A DNA stretch of 64,000 bases from DSWT01 sp035420085 (GTDB taxonomy: Bacteria > Chloroflexota > Anaerolineae > B4-G1 > SLSP01): NCBI GenBank assembly GCA_035420085.1, contig DAOLUH010000031.1:6710-70709 (forward strand), given 5' to 3'. The notes under the pieces were generated by a model. The model was given only the letters and a program-made list of their open reading frames with translations. It was not told where the DNA came from and did no database searches. A program made the position numbers and the translations under genes. The number at the start of each line of letters is the position of its first letter. The stretch's first letter is position 1. Of this stretch, positions 18,547 through 27,448 are shown piece after piece.

Positions 18547-19425
18547 ATGCGCGTACCTTTCTTGCAACTTGGCCTCGGTTTCATCATTAGCGCCGCTATC
18601 GGCTGGGCAGCGTACAAGCGGGAGGCGCTCTCGGTAAGTGGCGTCGCCGGCGCAATCCTCACCGGTACAGCGATCTTTGGCCTGGGCGGGTGGCCATGGG
18701 GACTGCTGCTCATCACGTTCTTCGTCCTCTCCAGCCTGCTCTCGAAGTATAAGGAAGCGACGAAAGAAACGCTGGCCGAGAAATTCGCCAAAGGCTCGCG
18801 GCGCGACCTGGCGCAGGCGCTGGCAAACGGCGGCGCGGGTGCACTGATCGCCATCGCCCATTGGCTCACGGGCCAGCCGCTCCTGTGGTTCGCGTTCGTC
18901 GGCGCGATGGCGACGGTGAACGCGGACACCTGGGCCACCGAACTGGGCGTGCTCAGCAAGCGCCCGCCGCGCCTCATCACCACCGGCAAGCCTGTGGACG
19001 TGGGCACGTCCGGCGGCATCTCACTGCCGGGCACACTGGCAACGTTGGCAGGGGGAGCCGTTATCGGGGTAGCAGGCGCGCTCTTTCTCTACCTGGACAG
19101 TCTGATACGGTACACGCCGCGCATCCTCCTGCATCCTGAATCCTGCATCCTGCGTCCTGCAAACTGCACGCTGCTGCCGGTCATCGCCGCGCTTGCGGGA
19201 TTGGCCGGCTCGTTGTTCGACAGTCTACTCGGCGCGACGGTGCAGGCCATCTACTATTCAACAAGCCGCGAGAAGGAAACAGAGAAGGTCATTGATCCCG
19301 ACGGCACACCTAACACTCTGCTACGCGGCTGGCGCTGGCTCAACAACGATTGGGTCAACTTCATCAGTTCCGTCATCGGCGCGGCAGTTGCCGTCTTACT
19401 CTGGTACAGCTTGACCTATCTATGA
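18547..19425 (+). CDS. DUF92 family integral membrane protein (TMEM19/VTE6-like)
   Basis: A 292-aa multi-pass membrane protein. Family signatures are NGGAGALIA, ATVNADTWATELG and GKPVDVGTSGGIS, and C-terminal FDSLLGATVQ. Plant VTE6 in this family is a phytyl-phosphate kinase; the bacterial role is not established. ATG 18547 follows GGAG; GTG 18541 is possible. Residues about 188-211 are encoded by a cytosine-rich tandem repeat (see repeat at 19110-19180) that looks like an in-frame insertion in a loop. Confidence 0.88.
   Translation: MRVPFLQLGLGFIISAAIGWAAYKREALSVSGVAGAILTGTAIFGLGGWPWGLLLITFFVLSSLLSKYKEATKETLAEKFAKGSRRDLAQALANGGAGALIAIAHWLTGQPLLWFAFVGAMATVNADTWATELGVLSKRPPRLITTGKPVDVGTSGGISLPGTLATLAGGAVIGVAGALFLYLDSLIRYTPRILLHPESCILRPANCTLLPVIAALAGLAGSLFDSLLGATVQAIYYSTSREKETEKVIDPDGTPNTLLRGWRWLNNDWVNFISSVIGAAVAVLLWYSLTYL
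19110..19180. repeat. gcatcctgcatcctg tandem units inside a DUF92 coding region
   Basis: Copies of CATCCTG/CGTCCTG lie within the coding sequence and translate as ILLHPESCILRPANCTLLP. The same unit type forms the hairpin at 22843-22900. The frame is maintained. Confidence 0.8.
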
Positions 19426-19459
19426 ATCCCATTTCCAAATAAAAGAGAGAGAAGTGAAG

Positions 19460-19490
19460 GTTTGGGGGCGGGCGCGGCCCGCCCCCAAAC
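19460..19490. terminator. 14-bp GC-rich hairpin after the DUF92 gene
   Basis: GTTTGGGGGCGGGC (19460-19473) pairs perfectly with 19477-19490 across a 3-nt loop. No T-run follows, so termination is likely but not textbook; it could also stabilise the 3' end of the upstream transcript. Confidence 0.6.
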
Positions 19491-19519
19491 CCCCACCCTC
19501 AGATTTTTGAACTGATCTC

Positions 19520-20326
19520 ATGTTTTTCTATCTGTCAAAACTCTTGCCACTGTTCGTTTATCCGCTTGGCATGGCGTGCGCGTTGTTGGCGACAGCGTTG
19601 ATCGTGCGGCGGAATCCACAATGGCAAACGCGGTTGATCGCAGTTACGCTGGCGCTGCTGTGGTTGGGCGGCAACCGCATCGTGGCGATGACGCTGGCGC
19701 GCTCGCTGGAATGGCGTTATGTGCCGCCGCCCGGCGAAGTGGCCGCCATCCCGCAGGCGGATGCCATCGTCGTCTTGGGCGGGGCGACGCGCACACCGGG
19801 CTATCCGCGCCCCACCGCCGAAGTGAACGAGGCTGGCGACCGGCTGCTGTACGCCGCGTGGCTGTATCAGCACGCCGCCGCGTCTTACATCGTACTCAGC
19901 GGCGGCGCGGCGGCGTGGAGCGGCCCGCAAGGCATCTCCGAGGCCGAAGTGATGGCGGGGCTGCTTCAGCGGATGGGCGTCCCAAAATCGGCGCTGCTGC
20001 TCGAAACCGGCTCATGGAACACCTACGAAAACGCCGAGGCCAGCCTGGATATTCTAAAAACGCACAACATCAAGACGATCATCCTGGTCACGTCGGCCAT
20101 CCACATGCCGCGCGCCTACGCTATGTTCAACGACCCGGAGATTGACGTCACGCCCGCCCCCACCGACTTCTGGGTTTCGCAGGCCGAATGGGATTACTAC
20201 ACGCAGCCCAAAGTGAGCGTCCAACTGATGAACCTGCTCCCCAGCGCCCAAGACCTCAACTTGACAACGCAGGCCATCAAGGAGTATATTGGTATCGTCG
20301 TCTACACAATGCGTGGATGGTTATGA
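19520..20326 (+). CDS. YdcF/SanA-like DUF218 membrane protein
   Basis: A 268-aa protein with two N-terminal membrane helices and a DUF218 domain. Signatures are ADAIVVLGG, GDRLLYAAWLY, IVLSGG and ETGSWNTYENA. The family (ElyC, SanA, YdcF) is tied to envelope integrity in enterobacteria; precise reaction unknown. A GC-rich hairpin separates it from the DUF92 gene, so it may be its own transcription unit. Confidence 0.88.
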   Translation: MFFYLSKLLPLFVYPLGMACALLATALIVRRNPQWQTRLIAVTLALLWLGGNRIVAMTLARSLEWRYVPPPGEVAAIPQADAIVVLGGATRTPGYPRPTAEVNEAGDRLLYAAWLYQHAAASYIVLSGGAAAWSGPQGISEAEVMAGLLQRMGVPKSALLLETGSWNTYENAEASLDILKTHNIKTIILVTSAIHMPRAYAMFNDPEIDVTPAPTDFWVSQAEWDYYTQPKVSVQLMNLLPSAQDLNLTTQAIKEYIGIVVYTMRGWL

Positions 20327-20339
20327 TCTGGCTATTTTT

Positions 20340-20409
20340 GTCAGCAGATTAAGCGGATTAAGCAGATGAGCATATTTATAATTCGCTAAATCTGCTCAAG
20401 CTGCTGACT
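20340..20409. repeat. Hairpin repeat array, cagattaag type
   Basis: GTCAGCAGATTAAGCGGATT on the left pairs with CTGCTCAAGCTGCTGAC on the right as an imperfect inverted repeat around an AT-rich centre. It resembles 16597-16668 and 51430-51501. It lies just before the proS SD. Confidence 0.85.
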
Positions 20410-20426
20410 GTTATGGAGGTTTTTTT

Positions 20427-22280
<1,854 letters not shown>

Positions 22281-22316
22281 GACGTTTCAACGTTGAAACG
22301 TTCAAACGTTAAAACT
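22281..22316. repeat. Palindromic array, cgtttcaacgttgaaacg type
   Basis: Bases 22283-22300 are a perfect 18-nt palindrome, followed by further AACGTT units. Same family as 11354-11415. Located directly after the proS stop, before the nitroreductase SD. Confidence 0.8.
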
Positions 22317-22335
22317 TAGTTCAAGGAGATTTCAT

Positions 22336-22836
22336 ATGGACGCATTAGAAGCTATTTTTACCCGGCGTAGTATCCGCAAGTACACTGGCGAGCCGGTGAC
22401 GGCGGATGAACTCAAGACTATCCTCGAAGCGGGAATGAACGCGCCCTCGGCGAACAACAGCCAGCCCTGGCACTTCATTGTTGTGGATGAACGGGAAAAA
22501 CTCAATGCAATTATGAAAGTGCATCCTTACTCGCGGATGCTTGCGGAAGCGCCGCTGGCGATCGTTGTCTGCGGAGATCCGTCAATTTCCAAATTCTGGC
22601 AACAAGATTGCGCCGCCGCAACGGAGAACCTCTTACTCGCCGCGCGCGCTTTGGGCCTGGGGACGGTCTGGCTCGGCGTTTATCCTGACGAGCAGCGCGC
22701 CAAAGGCGTCGCCGCGCTATTCGGGGTGCCGGAGCACGTCAAGCCGATGTGCATCATCGCAGTCGGCCATCCGGCGGAGCAAAAGGGCCGCGTGGAGCGG
22801 TACAACGAGGGGAAAGTCCACAAGAACGGCTGGTAG
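22336..22836 (+). CDS. Nitroreductase family protein
   Basis: A 166-aa FMN-dependent oxidoreductase. FMN-contact motifs are RRSIRKYTGEPV near the N terminus and APSANNSQPWHF; DCAAATENLLLAA and LGTVWLGVYPDE are also diagnostic. It is small for the family, which is common for this branch. AAGGAG precedes ATG 22336. Substrate unknown. Confidence 0.92.
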   Translation: MDALEAIFTRRSIRKYTGEPVTADELKTILEAGMNAPSANNSQPWHFIVVDEREKLNAIMKVHPYSRMLAEAPLAIVVCGDPSISKFWQQDCAAATENLLLAARALGLGTVWLGVYPDEQRAKGVAALFGVPEHVKPMCIIAVGHPAEQKGRVERYNEGKVHKNGW

Positions 22837-22842
22837 ACAAAG

Positions 22843-22900
22843 AAGCAAGATGCAGGATGCAAGACAATAAGGTATCCTGCATCTTGCGTCCTGCATCCTT
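22843..22900. terminator. Hairpin of gcaggatgcaag units between convergent genes
   Basis: GCAAGATGCAGGAT (22845-22858) pairs perfectly with ATCCTGCATCTTGC (22874-22887), and flanking units extend the stem. Its position between the stops of the + nitroreductase and the - GNAT gene suits a bidirectional terminator. It is also a member of the heptad hairpin class. Confidence 0.65.
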
Positions 22901-23775
22901 TACAGGTCAAGGCGCATTTCGATTCGGCGGAAGGATTCGAGGTAGCCCATATCCAGCAGGCCAGGCAGATGGGGGTCGTCAAGCGGCAGATTTTCCGTGT
23001 TCGTGTCCTTGATCGGATGCACCTGATGCAAGGCGTGAACCAGGGCGCGCGCGACTTCACGGGGATGGCCCGCTTCTGTTTGCAAGACCAGGCGGCCTAG
23101 CTGGAACGTGGTGTTCTGATAGACCAGCCAGCCCCACCCGCCGTCCGCCAATTCGACCTGCAAGGCCGCCAGGTTCCCGGCGTTGATGAGCGACGGCGTT
23201 TCATCCAACCAGGAAGGCGTGCTACGACGCCGCGCCAACAGTTCCACTGCGTCATCCGCGCCCAAAAACGTGACGTGATACCCTACATCCTCGTCCTCTT
23301 TCAGACGATGCGGAGGACGGCGCAAAATCAACAATACCCGCACTTCACGAAATCCAAGTTTCTCGAAAAGCTTGTGCGCCGGTTCGTTATCTTTGATGAC
23401 CTCAAGGATGACATGTTTTGCGCCTAGTGCCCGCGCCATGCGGATATTGTCCCGCATCAACGCTTCGCCGGTGCCATGACGACGCTTGACCGGCAGCACC
23501 CCCAGTCGCGTGGACCAGCAACGCCCTGGACGCACGCCGAGTAACGACAGGCCGAGAATCTGACTGTCGGACATCGCAACGGCAGAATACTCAAGTTTGA
23601 CGTCATAGTTGTGAATGTACTCATTTAACCGTCGCGCATTCATCAGCATGGGCACGATGTAGTCAACGCGAGTTTGGTTGTAGGCATGCACAAGCTCCTC
23701 AATCGTGAACTCCGATGCGCGACGTAAGGTAAGTTCCGTCACGCCATCTTCATCGGTACCGGTACAGTAGTTCAA
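22900..23775 (-). CDS. GNAT-family N-acetyltransferase
   Basis: A protein of about 291 aa with a central GNAT domain. The acetyl-CoA site reads GVLPVKRRHGTGEAL, followed by NEPAHKLFEKLGF. The C-terminal 110 residues are a partner-specific domain not recognised. The start is uncertain. I chose TTG 23775, whose last two bases overlap the stop of the chelatase gene (TTGA) and which has GGAG upstream; GTG 23742 and a longer overlapping start at 23841 are alternatives. Substrate unknown; coupling to a chelatase operon may be incidental. Confidence 0.8.
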   Translation of the reverse strand: MNYCTGTDEDGVTELTLRRASEFTIEELVHAYNQTRVDYIVPMLMNARRLNEYIHNYDVKLEYSAVAMSDSQILGLSLLGVRPGRCWSTRLGVLPVKRRHGTGEALMRDNIRMARALGAKHVILEVIKDNEPAHKLFEKLGFREVRVLLILRRPPHRLKEDEDVGYHVTFLGADDAVELLARRRSTPSWLDETPSLINAGNLAALQVELADGGWGWLVYQNTTFQLGRLVLQTEAGHPREVARALVHALHQVHPIKDTNTENLPLDDPHLPGLLDMGYLESFRRIEMRLDL

Positions 23776-24737
23776 GCTGCCAACTCTCCGCGCACCATAT
23801 TCAACAGTGATTCTGCATGGAGCGAGGCGAGGTTGTAACAAACGCCGCCCAGGTGATCGGCCAACGCCTGCGCCAACCCCTTATCGTAGTCGGGGCTTTC
23901 CATGTTGACGACGATAGATTTGACATCCGCCTCGGCGATTTGTTCGGCGATGTGGTAGGCTTCGATCTGCGGCGGCATAGCGCCAATCGAGACGTTGCCC
24001 GCGCCATCGGTGAGGATCACCAGCAGCGGGAGCAGTTCCGCGTAACGGCGCAACTCCTGCTCAATCGTGCGCTGCGCCAGCCACAACCCTGCCGAAAGGG
24101 GCGTCTTCCCGCCTACCGGCATGTTCACCAACATTTGCTTCGCCAGATCAACACTGTTAGTCGGCGGCAGCACCAGCGTCGCCCGGTCTTTCTGGAAGAC
24201 GATCATCCCTACCCGGTCGCGCCGTTGATAGGCGTCGGTGAGCAGGGAGAAGATTGCACCCTTCGTGGCCTCCATCCGCTCGGAGACGGCCATGGACCAC
24301 GACGCATCCACCACAAAGATGATGAGGTTCGCGGCGCGACGCACTCGCACTTTTTTGTGGTAATCCTGAGGATGCAGGTGCAGCGCCAGGGCTTCCGTCT
24401 TGCCGGCCCCGCGATCCCGCTGGAAAGGCGCCGCTGCGCGCAATGTCGCATCAAACGCCAGATCCGACGCATCGCGCGGCGAAGGTTGCGCGCTGACGTA
24501 GCGCCCGCGTTTGCGGTCCGTGCGGGTACGGCTGCGCTTTCCGCCGGATGAACGCACCCGGCGATCCTGCATCGTTTCCAAGCGGCGGGGCTGGAAGATT
24601 TCGCCAGGCTGGATGAATTTGCCCCCCTCCCACCACGTCCCATCGGTGGGCCACTTAGGTGTGTCTTGCGCGTATTCTTGCAGTTGAGGCGAGGCTGATT
24701 CCTGGGCTTCAGCGTCGCTCGCCTCAACCTCTACACT
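23772..24737 (-). CDS. chlD: ChlD/BchD-type chelatase subunit, VWA part, made by -1 frameshift from the upstream ChlI frame
   Basis: The frame encodes an acidic Pro-rich linker, a basic stretch (GGKRSRTRTDRKRGR) and a von Willebrand A domain with the MIDAS motif DASWS and a downstream TDGAG. No ATG or GTG start lies between the frame opening and the domain; the first possible start is a TTG at 24581 with no good SD. Reading through the A8 slip site instead fuses this frame to residues 1-372 of the gene upstream, giving a protein of about 693 aa, the normal size and domain order of ChlD/CobT-like subunits (AAA+, linker, VWA). It would partner a CobN/ChlH chelatase that is outside the window. 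Confidence 0.88.
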   Translation of the reverse strand, partial: SVEVEASDAEAQESASPQLQEYAQDTPKWPTDGTWWEGGKFIQPGEIFQPRRLETMQDRRVRSSGGKRSRTRTDRKRGRYVSAQPSPRDASDLAFDATLRAAAPFQRDRGAGKTEALALHLHPQDYHKKVRVRRAANLIIFVVDASWSMAVSERMEATKGAIFSLLTDAYQRRDRVGMIVFQKDRATLVLPPTNSVDLAKQMLVNMPVGGKTPLSAGLWLAQRTIEQELRRYAELLPLLVILTDGAGNVSIGAMPPQIEAYHIAEQIAEADVKSIVVNMESPDYDKGLAQALADHLGGVCYNLASLHAESLLNMVRGELAA

Positions 24738-24757
24738 TTTTTTTGACGGTCCTCCCC
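24683..24757 (-). promoter_or_regulatory. -1 programmed ribosomal frameshift cassette between chlI and chlD
   Basis: In transcript order: a Shine-Dalgarno-like GGGGAGG (24757-24751), a run of eight A (24744-24737) read as CAA AAA AAA in the chlI frame (slippery A_AAA_AAA), GTG and the chlI TAG. An 8-nt spacer follows the slip. Then comes an 11-bp perfect stem (24728-24718 with 24693-24683) capped, after a 4-nt bulge, by a 5-bp stem (24713-24709 inverted partner 24698-24694) and a 10-nt loop. The -1 frame enters the VWA subunit exactly. All three classic stimulators are present. Confidence 0.87.
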
Positions 24758-25852
24758 GGCAGCATCGCCTTGCATTGAGACTTCTTCCATCTCTGGCTCG
24801 GTGTCGGCGGATCGGTCGCGCGCCGCCGCAACCATTTTGTCCAGTTCGGCGATGGAGGTTTGCACCTCGTCAAAGGGTTTACGCTTCAAGCGATGCGGCA
24901 GCGTCAATTCGGCTGCCAACATAATATCGCGGTCGGTGAGACGGCGACGGCCCTCCCACGCGGCGTGCGCCACGGCGGTTTTGAGGATCACCAGGTCGCC
25001 GCGATGGCCGTCCACGCCCAAACCAGCCATCATCTCGGCGATGGTCGCCATATCGTTGCGGGTGTAGTGGACTTCGGGCAACAGGCAACGCGCCTCTTCG
25101 ATGCGCTCCGCAAGCATCACCTCCTGTGGCTGCCATTCCTCGTAGAAGCCTTCGGGGTCCTGCTCAAAGGCCAGGTTGCGCTCCATAATCGCCATACGCG
25201 CCCGCGCGTCGCGGACGCCCTGCACGTCCACGCAGAGCGCGAAGCGATCCAACAACTGCGGACGCAGGTCGCCTTCTTCGGGATTCATCGTCCCCACCAG
25301 GATGAAGCGCGCCGGGTGCTGAAAGGAGATGCCTTCGCGCTCGACCGTATTCACGCCCATCGCGGCAGCATCCAGCAGCACATCCACGATATGATCATCC
25401 AGCAAATTGACCTCATCCACGTAGAGGATGCCCCGGTTGGCAGCGGCCAGCACGCCCGGTTCGAAGCGGCGCTCGCCCTTCTGGATCGCGCGTTCAATGT
25501 CGAGGGTGCCGACCACGCGGTCTTCCGTCGCGCCGATCGGCAGTTCGACGAATGGTACTTTTTTGGTGACGTGGGGCAGCTTCTCGCCCTGCGCCGTGCG
25601 GTCGCGGCAATTCGTGCACCACAGCGTCGGCTGATCGGGGTCACAGCCGAAAGGATCGCCGGTCACGACTTCGATGTCTGGCAGTAGCGCCGCTAACGCG
25701 CGCGCGGCGGTGGATTTCGCCGTGCCGCGCTCGCCACGGATCAGCACGCCGCCGATGCGCGAATTGATGGCATTGAGGATCAAGGCGCGCTTCATCCGTT
25801 CTTGATCCACAATGGCAGTAAATGGGAATACTAAACGTCCGTTGTCTGCCAC
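24731..25852 (-). CDS. chlI: Mg/Co chelatase AAA+ subunit (ChlI/BchI/CobS-like)
   Basis: A 373-aa AAA+ ATPase. Walker A is GERGTAKST (residues 40-48), Walker B ILYVDEVNL (about 142-150). A Cys-rich insert CTNCRDRTAQGE and the LLDRFALCVDV sensor region are diagnostic of ChlI. Start GTG 25852 has AAGGAGG. It hexamerises with a VWA subunit to drive metal insertion by a CobN/ChlH-type chelatase. No photosynthesis genes flank it, so cobalt insertion for cobalamin is the likelier role (inference). The frame ends at TAG 24731-24733 just after the A8 slip site. Confidence 0.95.
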   Translation of the reverse strand: MADNGRLVFPFTAIVDQERMKRALILNAINSRIGGVLIRGERGTAKSTAARALAALLPDIEVVTGDPFGCDPDQPTLWCTNCRDRTAQGEKLPHVTKKVPFVELPIGATEDRVVGTLDIERAIQKGERRFEPGVLAAANRGILYVDEVNLLDDHIVDVLLDAAAMGVNTVEREGISFQHPARFILVGTMNPEEGDLRPQLLDRFALCVDVQGVRDARARMAIMERNLAFEQDPEGFYEEWQPQEVMLAERIEEARCLLPEVHYTRNDMATIAEMMAGLGVDGHRGDLVILKTAVAHAAWEGRRRLTDRDIMLAAELTLPHRLKRKPFDEVQTSIAELDKMVAAARDRSADTEPEMEEVSMQGDAAGEDRQKKV

Positions 25853-25878
25853 GGAGCCTCCTTACACATAGCCACTAT

Positions 25879-25995
25879 GTCATTTTCTGACAGGATTAAC
25901 AAGATTTTCAGGACTAGAAAAGGTTTTATGGGGACTTTTCCAGCCTGTCAATCCTGTCCAAAGATACGGAATGCGTAACAACTGTGCGTTACAGG
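25879..25995. repeat. Dispersed ~110-bp hairpin repeat, tgacaggattaacaagatttt type (copy 1)
   Basis: Begins near CATTTTCTGACAGGATTAAC and ends near AATCCTGTCCAAAGATACGG. Its arms GACAGGATT and AATCCTGTC are inverted. A second copy lies at 43370-43482 with high identity. It sits upstream of the chlI start on the - strand and shows no coding potential. Confidence 0.88.
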
Positions 25996-26011
25996 TTTCA
26001 TTATACCGCAG

Positions 26012-26881
26012 TCACACAGAAGCGTCACGCAGCGATTTAACGAGACGCACAACGCCAATCAGTCCGCCAGCCGTCATCCCCAGCCCGCTCAGCAGACCGT
26101 AAATAGCGTAGTCCAGACGCACGACGGGCTGCGCAGAGAAAAAAGCCAGGGTCGCATATCCCGACATAAGCGCCAGAACGATGCCGCCCACCAGTGTTCC
26201 CACGCTCAACACCAGCATAAAGGGACTGCGACGTCTGGCAATCTCGTGTTCATGTTCCAGAGCCACCCGCGCCACGAAAGTCTCCGCCTGGGGCCACGGC
26301 ATATTGCCCGCTTCGCAAACATAGCGGATGAGTGTATTGCGGTCGGCCTCGCCCCCCAATTCCCGGACGACATACCGCACCAAATCGTCACGGCTAAGCG
26401 CAGCAAGTTGTTCTTCGTCGGTTTCGCCGGCCTGCGTGTACTCGAAAAGTTCGGGAACCTCTACGGCAGGCGTCACCGCCGGTGGGACGATTTGCACGCC
26501 GCGGTCGGTATAGATCAGTTCGGTGTTGCAATACGCGCAGACGGTGCGCAATTCGCGTTGCGCAGCGGCGGCGGAAAAATCCAGGGCGGCGCCGCAGTGC
26601 GGGCAGGAAATGCTCGCCGCAGCAGTTGTCGGCGGTGCAGCAGAAGAGGTGGGCTGGCGTAACTTTTGCAGCATAGCCGCAGCGTGACGGTTGGCAGGAT
26701 CAAGGGCGAGAACTTTGCGACAGCAATCAGCTTGCTGCGCCGGGTCCTCAAGAAGCGCGGCCATCAGGAGCCATGCCTGCGCGTTGTCGGGTTGTCCACG
26801 CAGGATATTGACAAGCTCACGTCTGGCTCCCACCCGATCTCCTGTCTGCGCCTGCTGCCAGATGCGTGATAATGCGTCCAT
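26012..26881 (-). CDS. TPR and zinc-ribbon-like membrane protein
   Basis: A 289-aa protein. ATG 26881 (MDALSRIWQQAQTGD) was chosen because the N-terminal TPR helices begin there and a GA-rich SD lies before it. Residues about 1-80 are TPR-like (AQAWLLMAALLED). About 100-130 hold CPHCGAAL and CAYCNTEL, a four-Cys zinc-ribbon-like unit. Two membrane helices lie near the C terminus. Function unknown. Confidence 0.75.
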   Translation of the reverse strand: MDALSRIWQQAQTGDRVGARRELVNILRGQPDNAQAWLLMAALLEDPAQQADCCRKVLALDPANRHAAAMLQKLRQPTSSAAPPTTAAASISCPHCGAALDFSAAAAQRELRTVCAYCNTELIYTDRGVQIVPPAVTPAVEVPELFEYTQAGETDEEQLAALSRDDLVRYVVRELGGEADRNTLIRYVCEAGNMPWPQAETFVARVALEHEHEIARRRSPFMLVLSVGTLVGGIVLALMSGYATLAFFSAQPVVRLDYAIYGLLSGLGMTAGGLIGVVRLVKSLRDASV

Positions 26882-26910
26882 AACCACCTCGCCTTGAAAA
26901 GAAGCGTTAA

Positions 26911-26947
26911 AAAACCGCTGAAATGGCAATACCATTTCAGCGGTTTT
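26911..26947 (-). terminator. Rho-independent terminator after the RRM gene
   Basis: A 16-bp perfect stem (26911-26926 with 26932-26947) encloses a 5-nt loop. On the - strand it ends in GGTTTTTTAAC. It lies 17 nt after the stop of the RNA-binding protein; A/T at both ends makes it potentially bidirectional. Confidence 0.9.
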
Positions 26948-26963
26948 GATGTGCAAGCATCAA

Positions 26964-27308
26964 TTACCAGGAAGAGTCACGATCACCGCGATCCCGGTAG
27001 CTGCCTCCGCTGCTCCGCCGCCGCGCACCGCCGCCGCCACTCCCGCTGCCGCCGCGACGATCCTGGCGTTCTTCAGCCTCGTTCACCCGCAGCGCGCGAC
27101 CGTCAAATTGATAGTCGTTGAGCGCGGCGATGGCTTTAGCAGCATCCGCGTCATTCATCTCCACAAAACAAAAGCCCCGAAAGCGTCCCGTCTCACGGTC
27201 GGTGATCCAGCGAACCGATAGGACCGGACCGTACTGCGCGAACAGTTCACGGATTTTTTCTTCCGTCACACCCCACGAAACATTGCCAACGTACAGCGTC
27301 TTCGACAT
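26964..27308 (-). CDS. RRM-domain RNA-binding protein with Gly/Arg-rich tail
   Basis: A 114-aa protein. RNP-2 is LYVGNV at residues 5-10 and RNP-1 is RGFCFVEM near residue 44. The single RRM occupies about residues 1-80. The tail is rich in Gly, Arg and Ser (RRGGSGSGGGGARRR), like cyanobacterial and plant glycine-rich RNA-binding proteins linked to cold response. ATG 27308 has a GAGGAG SD. It has its own promoter and terminator, so it is a single-gene unit. Confidence 0.95.
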   Translation of the reverse strand: MSKTLYVGNVSWGVTEEKIRELFAQYGPVLSVRWITDRETGRFRGFCFVEMNDADAAKAIAALNDYQFDGRALRVNEAEERQDRRGGSGSGGGGARRRSSGGSYRDRGDRDSSW

Positions 27309-27394
27309 ACTCCTCTTACTCCTCGTGAAATTATGATATGGCTCTTCAGCCCGGAACTGAACGCAGTCACGGCTTAGCGAGTCTTTGTAATGAT

Positions 27395-27423
27395 AGTATA
27401 ACATAATTTCTGACAAATAACAA
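27395..27423 (-). promoter_or_regulatory. Promoter for the RRM gene
   Basis: On the - strand TTGTTA, a 17-nt spacer and TATACT. Transcription would begin about 80 nt before the ATG at 27308, leaving a long leader, as seen for many cold-shock-type RNA-binding genes. Confidence 0.65.
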
Positions 27424-27448
27424 TGCAGACAAACGCAGAAGGTATAGT

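Noticed and set aside
23772..24581. Independent chlD starting at TTG 24581.
   Set aside because: It would drop the conserved linker and has no good SD; the open frame and the slip signal favour frameshift.
23772..25852. Evidence for chlorophyll synthesis.
   Set aside because: ChlI/ChlD-type subunits also serve cobaltochelatase; no other pigment gene is present in the window.
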